From NCBI RefSeq assembly GCF_030268885.1, contig NZ_BSSA01000033.1, positions 1 through 64,000 on the forward strand: a stretch of DNA of 64,000 nt, in the 5' to 3' direction. Position numbers and translations under genes: made by a program. This DNA comes from Kitasatospora phosalacinea. Its GTDB lineage: Bacteria > Actinomycetota > Actinomycetes > Streptomycetales > Streptomycetaceae. The stretch's first letter is position 1; every line of letters begins with the position of its first letter. The notes below the pieces were generated by a model, which was given only the letters and a program-made list of their open reading frames with translations, searched no databases and had not been told where the DNA came from. This document shows, in pieces, positions 1 to 8,586 of the stretch.

Positions 1-107
1 TCGGAGTTCACCGACGGCGCAGCGGACACCCCGCCACCACCACTGCTGCTACAGGCAGTGAGCACCACCATGGAAGCGGCCCCGACGGCCAGCCATCCTC
101 TGCGCAT
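1..107 (-). CDS. lipoprotein, N-terminal fragment (probably an ABC solute-binding protein)
   Basis: Only the first 35 or so codons lie in the window; the gene runs off the left edge. The translation starts MRRGWLAVGAASMVVLTAC followed by a Ser/Gly-rich stretch. This is a lipoprotein signal peptide with a lipobox (LTAC), so the mature protein should be tethered outside the membrane through a diacylated cysteine. I chose the ATG at 105-107 because AAGGA lies 8-9 bases upstream; an ATG three codons earlier has no room for a ribosome site. It is divergent from a ROK-family sugar kinase, which fits a sugar-binding lipoprotein, but too little is visible to prove the family. Confidence 0.7.
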   Translation of the reverse strand, partial: MRRGWLAVGAASMVVLTACSSSGGGGVSAAPSVNS

Positions 108-447
108 CTCGCTCATCCTTCACGCTGATCGTCCGTGTGACACGGGGGAAGCCGCAGCCGACAGGGCGTGACCGACCTTCCGGGCTGCTCGGCTGCTTAA
201 CGTAGACGTCACATCGCGGCCATGTCCATAGAGCGGTCAACATTGATATCCACCAGTTTTGTTGCCGAACAAGGCTCGATTTACTAAAACTTTGCTTAAC
301 CGACTGTCGAATCAGCCTTCGTTATCGGACCGCGACCGGGAATCGCTGGACAACGTTGTCAAGGCGGGCGAGAATCACCGGGTACGATCCGGCAGCGCCC
401 TGCCCAGCACCGTGGCGCTCCCTTGCCACACCCGCGGAGACGTCACA
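108..447. promoter_or_regulatory. divergent promoter region between lipoprotein and ROK kinase
   Basis: This 340-base gap holds no convincing gene. It contains an unusually A+T-rich patch at about 240-300. Inside it lie a perfect small dyad, TTGTT-GCCG-AACAA at 259-272, and TTTACTAAAACTTTGCTTAA at 280-299. Such patches are typical of operators and promoters in this GC-rich background. A shared sugar-responsive repressor for both genes is an inference. Confidence 0.45.
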
Positions 448-1461
448 ATGAGTTACGACATGGCCGGTACCGCCGTCACAGCCGGACCCCACGGGTCCAC
501 GCCGGACGGCGCCGCCCCCGGGCCGCTGATCGCGGCCCTCGACATCGGCGGCACCAAGATCGCCGGAGGGCTGGTCGGCACCGACGGCGCCCTGCACCAC
601 CAGCTCCAGGTGCCGACCCCCGCCACCGGCGACCACCGCGAACTGATGGCCGCCGTCGACCGCGTCCTCGACGACCTCGCCCGCCACCCCCACTGGCCGC
701 ACGTCCGGGCCCTCGGCATCGGCAGCGCCGGGCCGGTCGACACCGCCCGCGGCACCGTCAGCCCCGTCAACCTCCCCGGCTGGCGCGAGTTCCCGCTCCG
801 GGACGAGGCCGGGCGGCACCCCGCCGCCGCCCACCTGCCGGTCACCCTCGGCGGCGACGCCGTCGCGATGACCGCCGCCGAGCACTGGCAGGGCGCCGCC
901 CGCCCCTACCGCAACGCCCTGTGCCTGGTCGTCTCCACCGGCGTCGGCGCCGGCCTCGTCCTCGACGGCACCCTGCACCCCGGCACCACCGGCAACGCCG
1001 GGCACCTCGGCCACATCACCGTCGACTACAACGGCCGCCCCTGCCCCTGCGGTTCACGCGGCTGCCTCGAAGGCCTCGCCTCCGGCACCGCCATCGCCCG
1101 CACCGCCGCCGAACTCGGCTGGACCCCCGGCCCCGACGGCGACGCCACCGCCACCGCCGTCGCCCGCGCCGCCCACGGCGGCGACCCGCTCGCCCTCACC
1201 GCCTTCGACCGGGCCGCCCGCGCCCTCGCCGCGGGCATCGCCGCCACCGCCACCCTGGTCGAACTCGACGCGGCCGTCGTCGGCGGCGGCGTCGCCCGGG
1301 CCGGTTCCGTGCTCTTCGAGCCGCTCGCCCGGCACCTCAGCAGCTACGCCACCCTCGCCTTCACCCGCCACCTCGCCCTCCACCCCGCCCGCCTCGGCAC
1401 CGACGCCGGCCTGATCGGCGCCGCCGCCCTCACCCTCCACCACCTGCCCGCCCACTCCTGA
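448..1461 (+). CDS. ROK family sugar kinase (glucokinase-like)
   Basis: A 337-residue cytoplasmic protein of the ROK family, which phosphorylates hexoses with ATP. The N-terminal phosphate-binding motif DIGGTKIAGG is at residues 32-41. The zinc-binding ROK signature CPCGSRGCLE is near residues 199-208, preceded by the GHLGHI segment that supplies the histidine ligand. There is no N-terminal helix-turn-helix, so it is a kinase and not a ROK repressor. I start at the ATG at 448, with GGAGA 7 bases upstream; the longer open frame back to 259 lacks a ribosome site and codes for non-family sequence. The preferred sugar (glucose, N-acetylglucosamine or another) cannot be read from sequence. The divergent lipoprotein gene suggests a linked uptake and phosphorylation role. 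Confidence 0.9.
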   Translation: MSYDMAGTAVTAGPHGSTPDGAAPGPLIAALDIGGTKIAGGLVGTDGALHHQLQVPTPATGDHRELMAAVDRVLDDLARHPHWPHVRALGIGSAGPVDTARGTVSPVNLPGWREFPLRDEAGRHPAAAHLPVTLGGDAVAMTAAEHWQGAARPYRNALCLVVSTGVGAGLVLDGTLHPGTTGNAGHLGHITVDYNGRPCPCGSRGCLEGLASGTAIARTAAELGWTPGPDGDATATAVARAAHGGDPLALTAFDRAARALAAGIAATATLVELDAAVVGGGVARAGSVLFEPLARHLSSYATLAFTRHLALHPARLGTDAGLIGAAALTLHHLPAHS

Positions 1462-1477
1462 ACCCCGCCCCGTCGTG

Positions 1478-1505
1478 CCCCTCCCCCGCACCTCCGGGGG
1501 CGGGG
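1478..1505 (+). terminator. hairpin after ROK kinase
   Basis: CCCC-T-CCCCCG at 1478-1488 pairs with CGGGGG-C-GGGG at 1495-1505 around a six-base loop, with one mismatch. It lies 16 bases after the kinase stop codon. An alternative pairing uses CCCCGCCCC at 1463-1471. There is no U-run, as usual for actinomycete terminators. Confidence 0.5.
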
Positions 1506-1824
1506 CGCGACGTCGCGTGCGCGGCGGACCCCTGCCGCTCCGGGACGGCAGCGCCCTCGACCGGTCGGGCCTCCCCGGCGGTTCCTCCGCGACCACCACG
1601 CACCCGGATCCGCCCGGCGCCCGCTCGGCCTTCCCGAGGTCCGCGAGGTCCAGCTCGCCCCCCGCCCGGGCGCGGGGAGCCGGGCGCGCCCCTCCCCCCT
1701 GCCCGGGTGCGCCCCTCTCCTCCCGCACCCCCCGTCCCCGGCCGCCGGGCGGACGGCCCCTCCCGTAGGATCGGGAGGACGACCCTTCTGCTGGGCACCC
1801 CTTCTGGTACGGGAGGACCACCGC
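1506..1824. promoter_or_regulatory. intergenic region upstream of the DUF1992 gene
   Basis: No gene is supported here. Near its end a perfect inverted repeat, CCTCCCG-TAGGAT-CGGGAGG, lies at 1759-1778. Its loop, TAGGAT, matches an actinomycete -10 hexamer. The ribosome site GGGAGG follows at 1811-1816. The dyad around the -10 could be an operator or a 5' mRNA hairpin. Confidence 0.4.
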
Positions 1825-2223
1825 ATGACGGAACGCAAGCCCCCCGGTGTGACCTTCGAGAGCTGGGTCGACCGGCAGATCCGCGAGGCCGCCGAGCGCG
1901 GCGCGTTCGACGACCTGCCGGGCACGGGCAAGCCGCTGGCCAACGAGCAGCAGCCGTACCACGAGATGTGGTGGATCCGGGAGAAGATGGAGCGCGAGGG
2001 CCTCTCCTACCTGCCGCCGTCCCTCGCCCTGCGGGCCGAACTCCGCGAGGCCCTGGACACCGCCCGGCTGGCCCCGACCGAACCCCTGCTGCGCAGTCGC
2101 CTGACCGAGGCCAACGCCCGCATCGAGGCCGCCCTGCGCCGCCCGATCGAGGGCCCCCCGCTGGGCCTGTCCCCGGTGGACGTCGAAGCGGCCGTCACCG
2201 AGTGGCGCCGCTCCCACCCCTGA
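1825..2223 (+). CDS. DUF1992 (DnaJ-homologue-associated) domain protein
   Basis: A 132-residue soluble protein made up almost wholly of the DUF1992 domain. The family signature is clear at the N terminus: FESWVDRQIREAAERGAFDD, then the LPGTGKPL segment. The function is not established; the domain is found in small bacterial proteins and in proteins annotated as DnaJ homologue subfamily C. GGGAGG lies 8 bases before the ATG. It appears to be a single-gene unit between intergenic stretches on both sides. Confidence 0.85.
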   Translation: MTERKPPGVTFESWVDRQIREAAERGAFDDLPGTGKPLANEQQPYHEMWWIREKMEREGLSYLPPSLALRAELREALDTARLAPTEPLLRSRLTEANARIEAALRRPIEGPPLGLSPVDVEAAVTEWRRSHP

Positions 2224-2739
2224 ACCGCCGCCCCTCCCCGCGCCCCCAGCAGGCCGGCCGCACAGGGTCCGGACGGCCTCGTCGACCGACCCGGGCTCCT
2301 GCCGGTCGTCGTCGTCCGCCGTCCACGGAACGCCTGTCGTCATCGTTCTCCCCCTTCTCCCCTTCCGGCACGGAAGCCTCCGAACTCCCGCTCCGGGAGC
2401 AGCGGTTGGCGCCTCCGCCCGGTGTCCGGCCTCTCCGCAACCACCCGAACGCGGCCCTGCACGGGCCGCCTCGGCGGTGAACCCGCCGTCGCGCACCGAG
2501 GACTGGGTAAGGTGGGGGGCGTGGTGAGTCCCGAGTCGGACGAGGTGGGGGCTTTCGGTTCCGCCGTCAGCCCCTCGAACGTCCTGAACGCCTGAACACC
2601 CGCGCGCCGCACGCCGGGTGACCCACCCGCGCGCCCGTACGCCTGCGCGCCGCGGGTTGCGGTGGCGGTCGGGCGGCGGGGTTGGCCGTGGTGCCGAGAC
2701 GAGGTCCCTTCGGTCCCCCTCAGCTCGGAGTCGCGTTCG
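2224..2739. other. 516-base intergenic region without a supported gene
   Basis: Both strands contain open stretches, but none combines a ribosome site, normal actinomycete codon use and a recognisable product. One minus-strand frame starting near 2344 begins MTTGVPWTADDDDRQEP behind GGGAGAACG, but it runs antisense into the DUF1992 gene and turns into Gly/Arg-rich shadow sequence. The region may be decayed coding sequence. The last bases carry the ribosome site for the efflux gene (GGAG at 2727-2730). Confidence 0.4.
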
Positions 2740-3876
2740 ATGCCTCTCGCCCTGTACGTCCTCGCCCTGGCGGTGTTCGCCACCGGTACCTCGGAATTCC
2801 TCCCGGCCGGTCTGCTGCCGGAGATCGCCGCCGGTCTCGACGTGTCCGTCGGGGCGGCGGGCACGCTCGCGTCCGCCTTCGCGCTCGGGATGGTGGCGGG
2901 TGCGCCGCTGATGGCGGCGTGGGCCCGGCGGTGGCCGCGCCGGGCCGGGCTGTTCGGGTTCGTGGCGGTGTTCGCGGCGGCGCACGCGGTGGCTGCGGTG
3001 ACGGGGTCGTTCGCGGTGCTGTTCGCGACCCGGGTGGTGGCGGCGCTGGCGAACGCCGGGTTCCTGGCGCTGGCGGTGGTCACCGCGGCGGCGCTGGTGG
3101 CGCCGGACCGCAAGGGGCGGGCGGTGGGGGTGCTGCTGTCGGGGACGACGGCGGCGACCGTCGTGGGGGTTCCGGCGGGAGCGCTGCTGGGCCAACTGCT
3201 GGACTGGCGAGCCGCGTTCTGGGCGGTGGCGGCGCTGTGCGTTCCGGCGGCGGTGGGGGTGCTGCTGGGCGTCCCGGCGGGGGCGGACGCGTCGGCGGCC
3301 CCGCCGTTGCGCACCGAGCTGGCCCAACTCGCCCGTCCGCGGCTGTGGTTGACGCTGCTGCTGGCGGCGCTGGTGAACGCGGGGACGTTCGGTGCGTTCA
3401 CCTTCCTGGCCCCGGTGGTGACCGGCCCGGCGGGGCTGGGGCGGGGCTGGGTGCCGGTGGTGCTGGTGCTGTTCGGCACGGGCACCTTCCTGGGGGTGAG
3501 CGCGGCGGGGCGGCTGGCCGACACCCGGTCCCGTCAACTCCTCTACGTGGGTGGCCCGTTGCTGCTGATCGGCTGGCCCGCGCTGGCGGTGTGCGCGGGG
3601 CGTCCGGCGCTGCTGCTGCCGTTGGTCCTGCTGCTGGGCGCGCTGTCCTTCGCGGTCGGCGCGACGCTGGTCACCCGGGCGCTGTACGAGGCTCCGAGCG
3701 CGCCGACGATGGCGGGCGGGTACGCGACGGCCGCGCTGAACCTCGGCGCGGCCGCCGGTCCGCTGCTGGCCGCCACCACCCTGCCGTCCGCGACCGGGCC
3801 GTTCCGGGCGGCCGCGGCGCTGGTCGCGGCCGCGCTGCTGCTCGGGGTGGTCGGCCGTTCCCTCACCCGCGGCTGA
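2740..3876 (+). CDS. MFS drug exporter, Cmx/CmrA chloramphenicol-efflux type
   Basis: A 378-residue inner-membrane protein of the major facilitator superfamily with about 12 hydrophobic segments. The start MPLALYVLALAVFATGTSEF and the following LLPEIAAGLDVSVGAAG are characteristic of Cmx/CmrA proton-driven chloramphenicol exporters. Motif A between TM2 and TM3 reads WARRWPRRAGL. I start at the ATG at 2740 (GGAG 9 bases upstream) because the segment encoded before it is not family-like. Substrate assignment is from family resemblance only; many such homologues in actinomycetes have no tested substrate. It appears monocistronic, with no adjacent regulator. Confidence 0.82.
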   Translation: MPLALYVLALAVFATGTSEFLPAGLLPEIAAGLDVSVGAAGTLASAFALGMVAGAPLMAAWARRWPRRAGLFGFVAVFAAAHAVAAVTGSFAVLFATRVVAALANAGFLALAVVTAAALVAPDRKGRAVGVLLSGTTAATVVGVPAGALLGQLLDWRAAFWAVAALCVPAAVGVLLGVPAGADASAAPPLRTELAQLARPRLWLTLLLAALVNAGTFGAFTFLAPVVTGPAGLGRGWVPVVLVLFGTGTFLGVSAAGRLADTRSRQLLYVGGPLLLIGWPALAVCAGRPALLLPLVLLLGALSFAVGATLVTRALYEAPSAPTMAGGYATAALNLGAAAGPLLAATTLPSATGPFRAAAALVAAALLLGVVGRSLTRG

Positions 3877-4003
3877 GCCGCCGCCCGCCCCGACCTGCGG
3901 CGGTTCGTGAACCCCGGGGCCGGGGACGCCCCCGCCCGGGGCGACGGTACAGTGCTCGCGACCATCAATCGGAAGATCACATTCCGCTATGCGAGGGGGC
4001 GCC

Positions 4004-4699
4004 GTGCCGAGCACCGAGCAGGACCGGGAGAGAGCGCAGTCGATCGACAGCCTGCGGTCGATCTGGGCGGCGGGCGGACAGCCGCAGCCGGTGCCGCCGT
4101 GGTACCGGCGGGTGACCCGGAGGCAGGCCGGCGCCACGGCGGCCTGCCTGGCCGTGCTGCTGCTGGCGTACCTGGCGATCCGGTCGGTGGACTCGGAGGT
4201 CACGCAGCACCGGGTGGCACTGCCGACCGAGCTCGCGGGCCTGCCCCGGGCCGCCGAGGACCAGGACCTGCGCACCCTCCGGTCCGAGTACGAGGCGCAG
4301 CAGAGCAGGCGCTACGCCCTGCGGGCCGTCCAGGTGCAGGGGTACGGGCGGCCGGGCGCCACCGGCCTGCGGGAGAGCGAGCTGCTGGCGGTGGCGATGG
4401 AGGGCTCGTTCCCGGACGCCGCGCAGGCCGCGACCGCGATGCTGGGCGGCTACTCGCCGACCGGCGGCTCGCTGCGGGACGGCACGCCGGTGGCCGGGAT
4501 GCAGACCTACGCCCCGGGCCCGCTCGGCGGCACGATCGCCTGCGCGACGGTCGGCGAGCCAGACTCGGCGTCGGCGGTCTGCGCCTGGGCGGACGGCAGC
4601 ACCCTGGGCGCCCTGGTCGACCGCACCGGCGAACTGACTGCGGAGCAACTCGCCGACCGTACCCGGCAGTTGCGCGCCCTGACCGAGCAGCCCGCCTGA
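4004..4699 (+). CDS. single-pass membrane protein of unknown function
   Basis: About 231 residues. A charged N terminus of roughly 45 residues (cytoplasmic) is followed by one membrane helix, AACLAVLLLAYLAIRSV, and then a soluble, probably extracellular, domain of about 165 residues. I do not recognise the family. The start is uncertain: GTG at 4004 has GAGGGG 5 bases upstream, while ATG at 3989 is in frame and would add MRGGA. The gene ends 16 bases before the convergent SDR gene. Two cysteines in the C-terminal half (ACATV and AVCAW) could form a disulfide. Confidence 0.7.
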   Translation: MPSTEQDRERAQSIDSLRSIWAAGGQPQPVPPWYRRVTRRQAGATAACLAVLLLAYLAIRSVDSEVTQHRVALPTELAGLPRAAEDQDLRTLRSEYEAQQSRRYALRAVQVQGYGRPGATGLRESELLAVAMEGSFPDAAQAATAMLGGYSPTGGSLRDGTPVAGMQTYAPGPLGGTIACATVGEPDSASAVCAWADGSTLGALVDRTGELTAEQLADRTRQLRALTEQPA

Positions 4700-4715
4700 G
4701 GCCCCGCCCGCTTCG

Positions 4716-5489
4716 TCACTTCAACCCGCCGCTGCTGTGCAGGAGTTGGCCGTTGACCCACTGGCCCTGCGGCGAGCAGAGGAAGTCGACCAGGTGGGCG
4801 GCGTCCCGCGGGGTGCCGATCCGGCCCAGCGGGGTGTGCCGGGCCGTGTCGGCCCGGTGCTCCTCGCTCATCCAGCCGGTGTCGGTCGGGCCGGGGTCGA
4901 CCACGTTGGCGGTCACGCCGAGGTGGGCGAGTTCGCGGGCGGCGGCGCGGGTGATCCGGTCCAGGGCGCCCTTGCTGGCCCCGTAGGGGAGGTTGCCGAC
5001 GGTGTGGTCGCTGGTCAGGGCGACGATCCGGCCGGTGCCGAACGCGCCGGTGAAGCGCAGGCCGAACTCGCGGATCAGCAGCCAGCTCGCCCGGGCGTTG
5101 ACCGCGAAGTGCCGGTCGAAGCTCTCCACCGTGGTGTCGAGCAGCCCGGAGTCGACGGATTCGGCGTGGCTCATCACCAGCGCGGTGACGGGGCCCAGCC
5201 CGGCCTCCACCCGGTCGAACAGCTGCCCGGGCGCGGCCGGGTCGGCCAGGTCGGCGGGCACCGCGAGGTGCCGCGCCCCGTGCGCGCCGATCAGCGCACC
5301 GACGGCCTCCACCGCCCCGTCCTCGACGCCCCAGACCATCCGGGCGTCGTAGGGCGTCCAGTAGCTGTAGGCGATGTCCCACCCCGAGGCGGCGAGCCGC
5401 TCGGCGATGCCCGCGCCGATGCCGATCGTCCGGCCGACGCCGGTGACCAGGGCGACGGGGCGGGTGGCGGGGTCCGTTGTCTGCTTCAC
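4716..5489 (-). CDS. SDR family oxidoreductase
   Basis: A 257-residue classical short-chain dehydrogenase/reductase, presumably cytoplasmic and NAD(P)H-dependent. The cofactor loop reads TGVGRTIGIGAGIA near residues 16-29. The catalytic serine lies in ALTSDHTVG and the Tyr-Lys pair in YGASKGA (about residue 168), followed by the usual NVVDPGPTDTG segment. Residues AYSYWTPYDARMVWG after the first beta-alpha-beta unit resemble enoyl-ACP-reductase-like or 3-oxoacyl-reductase-like SDRs with a longer insertion. The start is GTG. The substrate cannot be inferred. The P450 gene lies upstream on the same strand with a gap of 67 bases, so joint transcription is possible. Confidence 0.85.
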   Translation of the reverse strand: MKQTTDPATRPVALVTGVGRTIGIGAGIAERLAASGWDIAYSYWTPYDARMVWGVEDGAVEAVGALIGAHGARHLAVPADLADPAAPGQLFDRVEAGLGPVTALVMSHAESVDSGLLDTTVESFDRHFAVNARASWLLIREFGLRFTGAFGTGRIVALTSDHTVGNLPYGASKGALDRITRAAARELAHLGVTANVVDPGPTDTGWMSEEHRADTARHTPLGRIGTPRDAAHLVDFLCSPQGQWVNGQLLHSSGGLK

Positions 5490-5538
5490 GACCGCCGATC
5501 CTGACCGTCCGTCAACCCGCCCGACAAACCCTTTTCCG

Positions 5539-5570
5539 CCCTACTCCCCCTCGGCCCTACTCCCCCTCGG
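5539..5570. repeat. 16-bp perfect tandem duplication at the P450 3' end
   Basis: CCCTACTCCCCCTCGG at 5539-5554 is repeated exactly at 5555-5570. The inner copy contains the P450 stop codon (minus strand, 5557-5559). The duplication therefore leaves a second, unused copy of the stop region just downstream and may be recent. Confidence 0.75.
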
Positions 5571-6876
5571 CGTGCAGCACGGCCCGGACCGGCCCGTCGG
5601 GGTGCACGGTGAGCCGGTACGCGGTCCCTGCCGGGGCCTCGGTGATCTCCGCCCGGTACGCGGGCAGCAGCTCCTCCAGCAGCAGCACCATCTCGCGGAC
5701 GGCGAACTGCGCGCCCAGGCAGGCCCGCGGCCCGAGGCCGAACGGGAAGTACGCACCGGGAGCGGGCCGCCGCTCGGCGTCCAGGAAGCGCTGCGGGCGG
5801 AACTCCTCCGGCTCCGGCCACAGCTGCGGGTCGCGGTGGGTCAGGTAGGGGGAGAGCAGCACGGTCGTCCCGGCCTCGATCGGGAGGCCGTCCAACTCCC
5901 CGTCCTCGGCGGCGTACCGGGGCATCAGCCAGGCGACGGGGTACAGCCGCAGCGTCTCGTCGACCAGGGCCCGGATCGCGGCCGCCCGCTCGGCGGACCC
6001 GGCCGGTCCGGCGGCCAGGGCCCAGGACCGCTGCTCGGGGTGGGCGTCGAGCAGCAGGAACAGCCAGCTGAGCGCGGTGGCGGTGGTCTCGTACCCGGCC
6101 ACCACCAGCGTCATCAGCTCGTCGCGCACCAACCGCTCGGTGTAGTCCGGCAGTTCGGCGGCCGCCCGGAGCAGCACCTGCACCAGTCCGGGCTCCTCGG
6201 CCTCCCCGGCGAGGGCGATGGCGTGCTCGGCGACCCGGTCGACCTGCTCGTTGGCCTCCGTGAAGTCGACGGTGGTGTCGCCGGTGGCGGGCGCGAACGC
6301 GGGGATGGCGGCGAAGCCCTCGCTGGCGGCGACCAGCCGCCGGTGGGTCTCCGGGTCGAGCGGGTGCGCGGTGAGCGAGCGCCAGATCACGTCCAGCGAG
6401 AAGTACCGCAGGTCGGCGTCGATCTCGCGGGTCTCCCCGCTGCGCGCCGCCTCCTGCCAGCGCGCGGCGGCGGCCGCCACCCCGGCCCGGATCTGCGGCT
6501 CGTACGCCCGGATCCCCCGGACGGTGAACTGCGGCTGCAGCAGCTTGCGTTGACGCCGCCACGGCTCGCCCGCGGCGCACAGCAGCCCGTCCCCGAGCAG
6601 CGGCTTGACCCGGTGCCCGCGCTTGACGTAGTCGTCCGGCTGCCTGGCCAGCACCTGCTGCACCTGTGCCGCCCCGGTGACCAGGACGACCTTCCGCTCC
6701 CCGATCCTGAATCCGGCGACCGGCCCCAACTCCCGCACCATGGACATCAGTTCGACGACCCGGCCGCCCCCGGCCCGCCAGCGGGCGAGCGCCTCGGCGT
6801 CGAGTTCGGGAAGGACGCTGGTCGCGGCCGTGGCCAAGGCGGTCTCCTGCCGTGCGGGGTCGAGCGGTGCGGACAC
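5557..6876 (-). CDS. cytochrome P450
   Basis: A 439-residue soluble heme-thiolate monooxygenase. The signatures are all present: the I-helix oxygen-binding motif AGYETTATA (about residue 257), the K-helix ExxR as ETLRLYP (about 305), and the heme-ligand loop FPFGLGPRACLG with the cysteine near 386. The GEPWRRQRKLLQPQF stretch at about 100-115 is like the CYP4/CYP102-related bacterial lineage rather than the CYP105/107 macrolide oxidases. The GTG start has AGGG 6 bases upstream, and TAGGGT just before it could also be a -10 box. No ferredoxin gene is adjacent; a ferredoxin-NADP reductase gene lies far away at 44.1 kb. The substrate is unknown. The C terminus ends in a tandem duplication. Confidence 0.93.
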   Translation of the reverse strand: MSAPLDPARQETALATAATSVLPELDAEALARWRAGGGRVVELMSMVRELGPVAGFRIGERKVVLVTGAAQVQQVLARQPDDYVKRGHRVKPLLGDGLLCAAGEPWRRQRKLLQPQFTVRGIRAYEPQIRAGVAAAAARWQEAARSGETREIDADLRYFSLDVIWRSLTAHPLDPETHRRLVAASEGFAAIPAFAPATGDTTVDFTEANEQVDRVAEHAIALAGEAEEPGLVQVLLRAAAELPDYTERLVRDELMTLVVAGYETTATALSWLFLLLDAHPEQRSWALAAGPAGSAERAAAIRALVDETLRLYPVAWLMPRYAAEDGELDGLPIEAGTTVLLSPYLTHRDPQLWPEPEEFRPQRFLDAERRPAPGAYFPFGLGPRACLGAQFAVREMVLLLEELLPAYRAEITEAPAGTAYRLTVHPDGPVRAVLHAEGE

Positions 6877-6993
6877 CGACCACCCTAACGCCGGGTCAGA
6901 CCGCCTGCGCCCGCTCCCCGACCCCGCCGGAAGCCCCGCCGGAAGTCCCGGAGGCGCACCCCGCGCACCGTCCGAGCCCCCGTGCTCCCCCGC

Positions 6994-8586
6994 TCACTCC
7001 GGCCGCCGCTCCCCCAGCACCCCGTCCAGCAGTCCGTGCAACCGCTCCTCGCCCAACTGCGGGTTGGCGGCCGCCCCTTCGCGCAACTCCGGGTCGGCGA
7101 GCAGCTCGGCGACCCGCTCCGCCCCCAGCCGCGGGTTCGCGGCGGCGGCCAGTCCGACGGCCCGCTCCGGGTCGGCCAGCAACGCCTCCAGGTCGCCGTC
7201 GAACTCCGGGTCACCGGCGGCCAGTTCGCGCACCTCGCGGTCGACGTGGCGGGTGAGTCCGGCGGGCAGCCCGGCCCGCGGGAAGGCGGGGCGCATCCGC
7301 AGGCGCTCCCGGTGCGCGGGGTGGCGCAGGTAGGCGTCCAGCAGCAGCGCGGGCGGCGCGTCGGGGTGGTGCAGGGCCAGCAGGTCGCGCACCTGCTCGT
7401 CCTCGTCCGCGGCGAGCCGGCGGACCGTCGGCCCGTCCAGGTGGGGGCAGGTCGCGGCGGCCCGGCGCAGCAGCGGCAGCGGCGAGAGGGCGCAGGCGAG
7501 GTACCAGGCCGGGTCGGGGACGTCGAGGGGCTCGTCGAGGTCCCCGAAGTCGGCCCTGCGGTAGCCGTACGGACTCTCCCGGGGCGAGGTCTCGTCCAGC
7601 ACCCGCCCGCGGGCGGGGTCGCGCGGTGCGGGGTCGGCGGCGGCCCGGGCGGCGACCTCGGGGTCGGCGTCCGCGGCGAGGAGGTCGATCAGGTCGGCGG
7701 TGAGTCCGGGGTGCCCGGCCAGCCGGTGGCGCACCCGGCGGTCGGGGTCGGCGGCGAGCTGCACCATCGACGCGGGGGCGAGCGCGGGGTGTCGGGCGAC
7801 CGTCGCGCGGATGCCCGGGTCCGGGTCGGCGGCGAGGGTGCGCACGGCCTCCGGCGGCAGGTGCGGGTTGCGGGCGAGCTCCGGGAGGCACCGGCGCTGC
7901 GCGAACGCGTCGGCGATCACCTCGGACGGCAGGGCGCCGCCCTGGTAGAGGTAGGAGCGCTCCCGTTCCGAGGTGATCTGCCCCCACTCCCCGGGGGTCA
8001 CGTGCCGCGGCCCGGTGGCGCGTTCGGCCGCGGCCCGGACCCGGGGGTCGGGGTCGGCGAGCAGCGCGGCCTGCTGCGCCGGTGGCAGCCCGCCGATGAA
8101 CGGGCACGCCTGGAGGCGCAGTTCGGGTTCGGGGTGGCCGGCCATCCGGCGGCGGAAGGCGTTCCTGATCACACCGATCCCGTGCATCTCCATGAGGATC
8201 TCGTTGCGGGTGAGCAGGTGCGTCTCCCGCGGGAAGGTCCCGAGCAGCACCAGTTCGACCGCCTCGTCGGGCAGCGGCCGCGGGCGCAGCCGGGCACTCC
8301 GGCTGCCCACCGCCTGGAGCGCCACCAGGTCCACGGGGTCGCGGGCCAACCGCAGGCAGTGCGCGTCCGCCAGCCAGGGGTTGCGCGCCACCCCGCTGCG
8401 CACGCCCCGCTCCGGGCAGTCCAGCGCCAGCTCGACGAAGTCCGCGGGCAGCGGCCGCAGCCCGAACCCCTGCCAGGCGGGCCGCCCCGCGGGGACCAGC
8501 AGCCTCCGCAGCACGGCCGTCCCGGCCCGGGGGTTGGCCACCACACCACGCAGCAGGTCGGCGCCCGCCTCTTCCGGCTCGTTCAC
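6994..8586 (-). CDS. leucine-rich repeat variant (LRV) protein
   Basis: A 530-residue soluble protein built from about 24-residue helical repeats of the form LAADPDxxVRxxVAxHPxL. Clear units are LARNPHLPPEAVRTLAADPD, then ATVARHPALAPASMVQLAAD, then RLAGHPGLTADLIDLLAAD. More divergent repeats run to the C terminus (LLADPELREGAAANPQLGE). Such LRV/HEAT-like solenoids usually bind proteins; no enzyme domain or membrane segment is visible. The first 30 or so residues after the ATG already look repeat-like, so the solenoid makes up the whole protein. It is a minus-strand gene 117 bases upstream of the P450 gene. Biological role unknown. Confidence 0.8.
   Translation of the reverse strand: MNEPEEAGADLLRGVVANPRAGTAVLRRLLVPAGRPAWQGFGLRPLPADFVELALDCPERGVRSGVARNPWLADAHCLRLARDPVDLVALQAVGSRSARLRPRPLPDEAVELVLLGTFPRETHLLTRNEILMEMHGIGVIRNAFRRRMAGHPEPELRLQACPFIGGLPPAQQAALLADPDPRVRAAAERATGPRHVTPGEWGQITSERERSYLYQGGALPSEVIADAFAQRRCLPELARNPHLPPEAVRTLAADPDPGIRATVARHPALAPASMVQLAADPDRRVRHRLAGHPGLTADLIDLLAADADPEVAARAAADPAPRDPARGRVLDETSPRESPYGYRRADFGDLDEPLDVPDPAWYLACALSPLPLLRRAAATCPHLDGPTVRRLAADEDEQVRDLLALHHPDAPPALLLDAYLRHPAHRERLRMRPAFPRAGLPAGLTRHVDREVRELAAGDPEFDGDLEALLADPERAVGLAAAANPRLGAERVAELLADPELREGAAANPQLGEERLHGLLDGVLGERRPE

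Noticed and set aside
259..447. N-terminal extension of the ROK kinase to position 259
   Set aside because: The ATG at 448 has GGAGA at the right distance and the family starts there; the region before is A+T-rich promoter DNA.
2224..2440. Possible minus-strand gene starting MTTGVPWTADDDD near 2344
   Set aside because: A fair start region, but it runs antisense into DUF1992 and becomes low complexity; not enough support.
423..2480. Plus-strand Arg/Pro-rich frame overlapping the ROK gene
   Set aside because: Shadow in another frame of a clear gene; composition is non-biological.
1054..4275. Very long minus-strand open frame (over 1000 codons) across the ROK, DUF1992 and MFS genes
   Set aside because: It is antisense to three well-supported genes, rich in Arg/Gly/Ala, has no domain and no ribosome site; long antisense frames are normal at this GC content.
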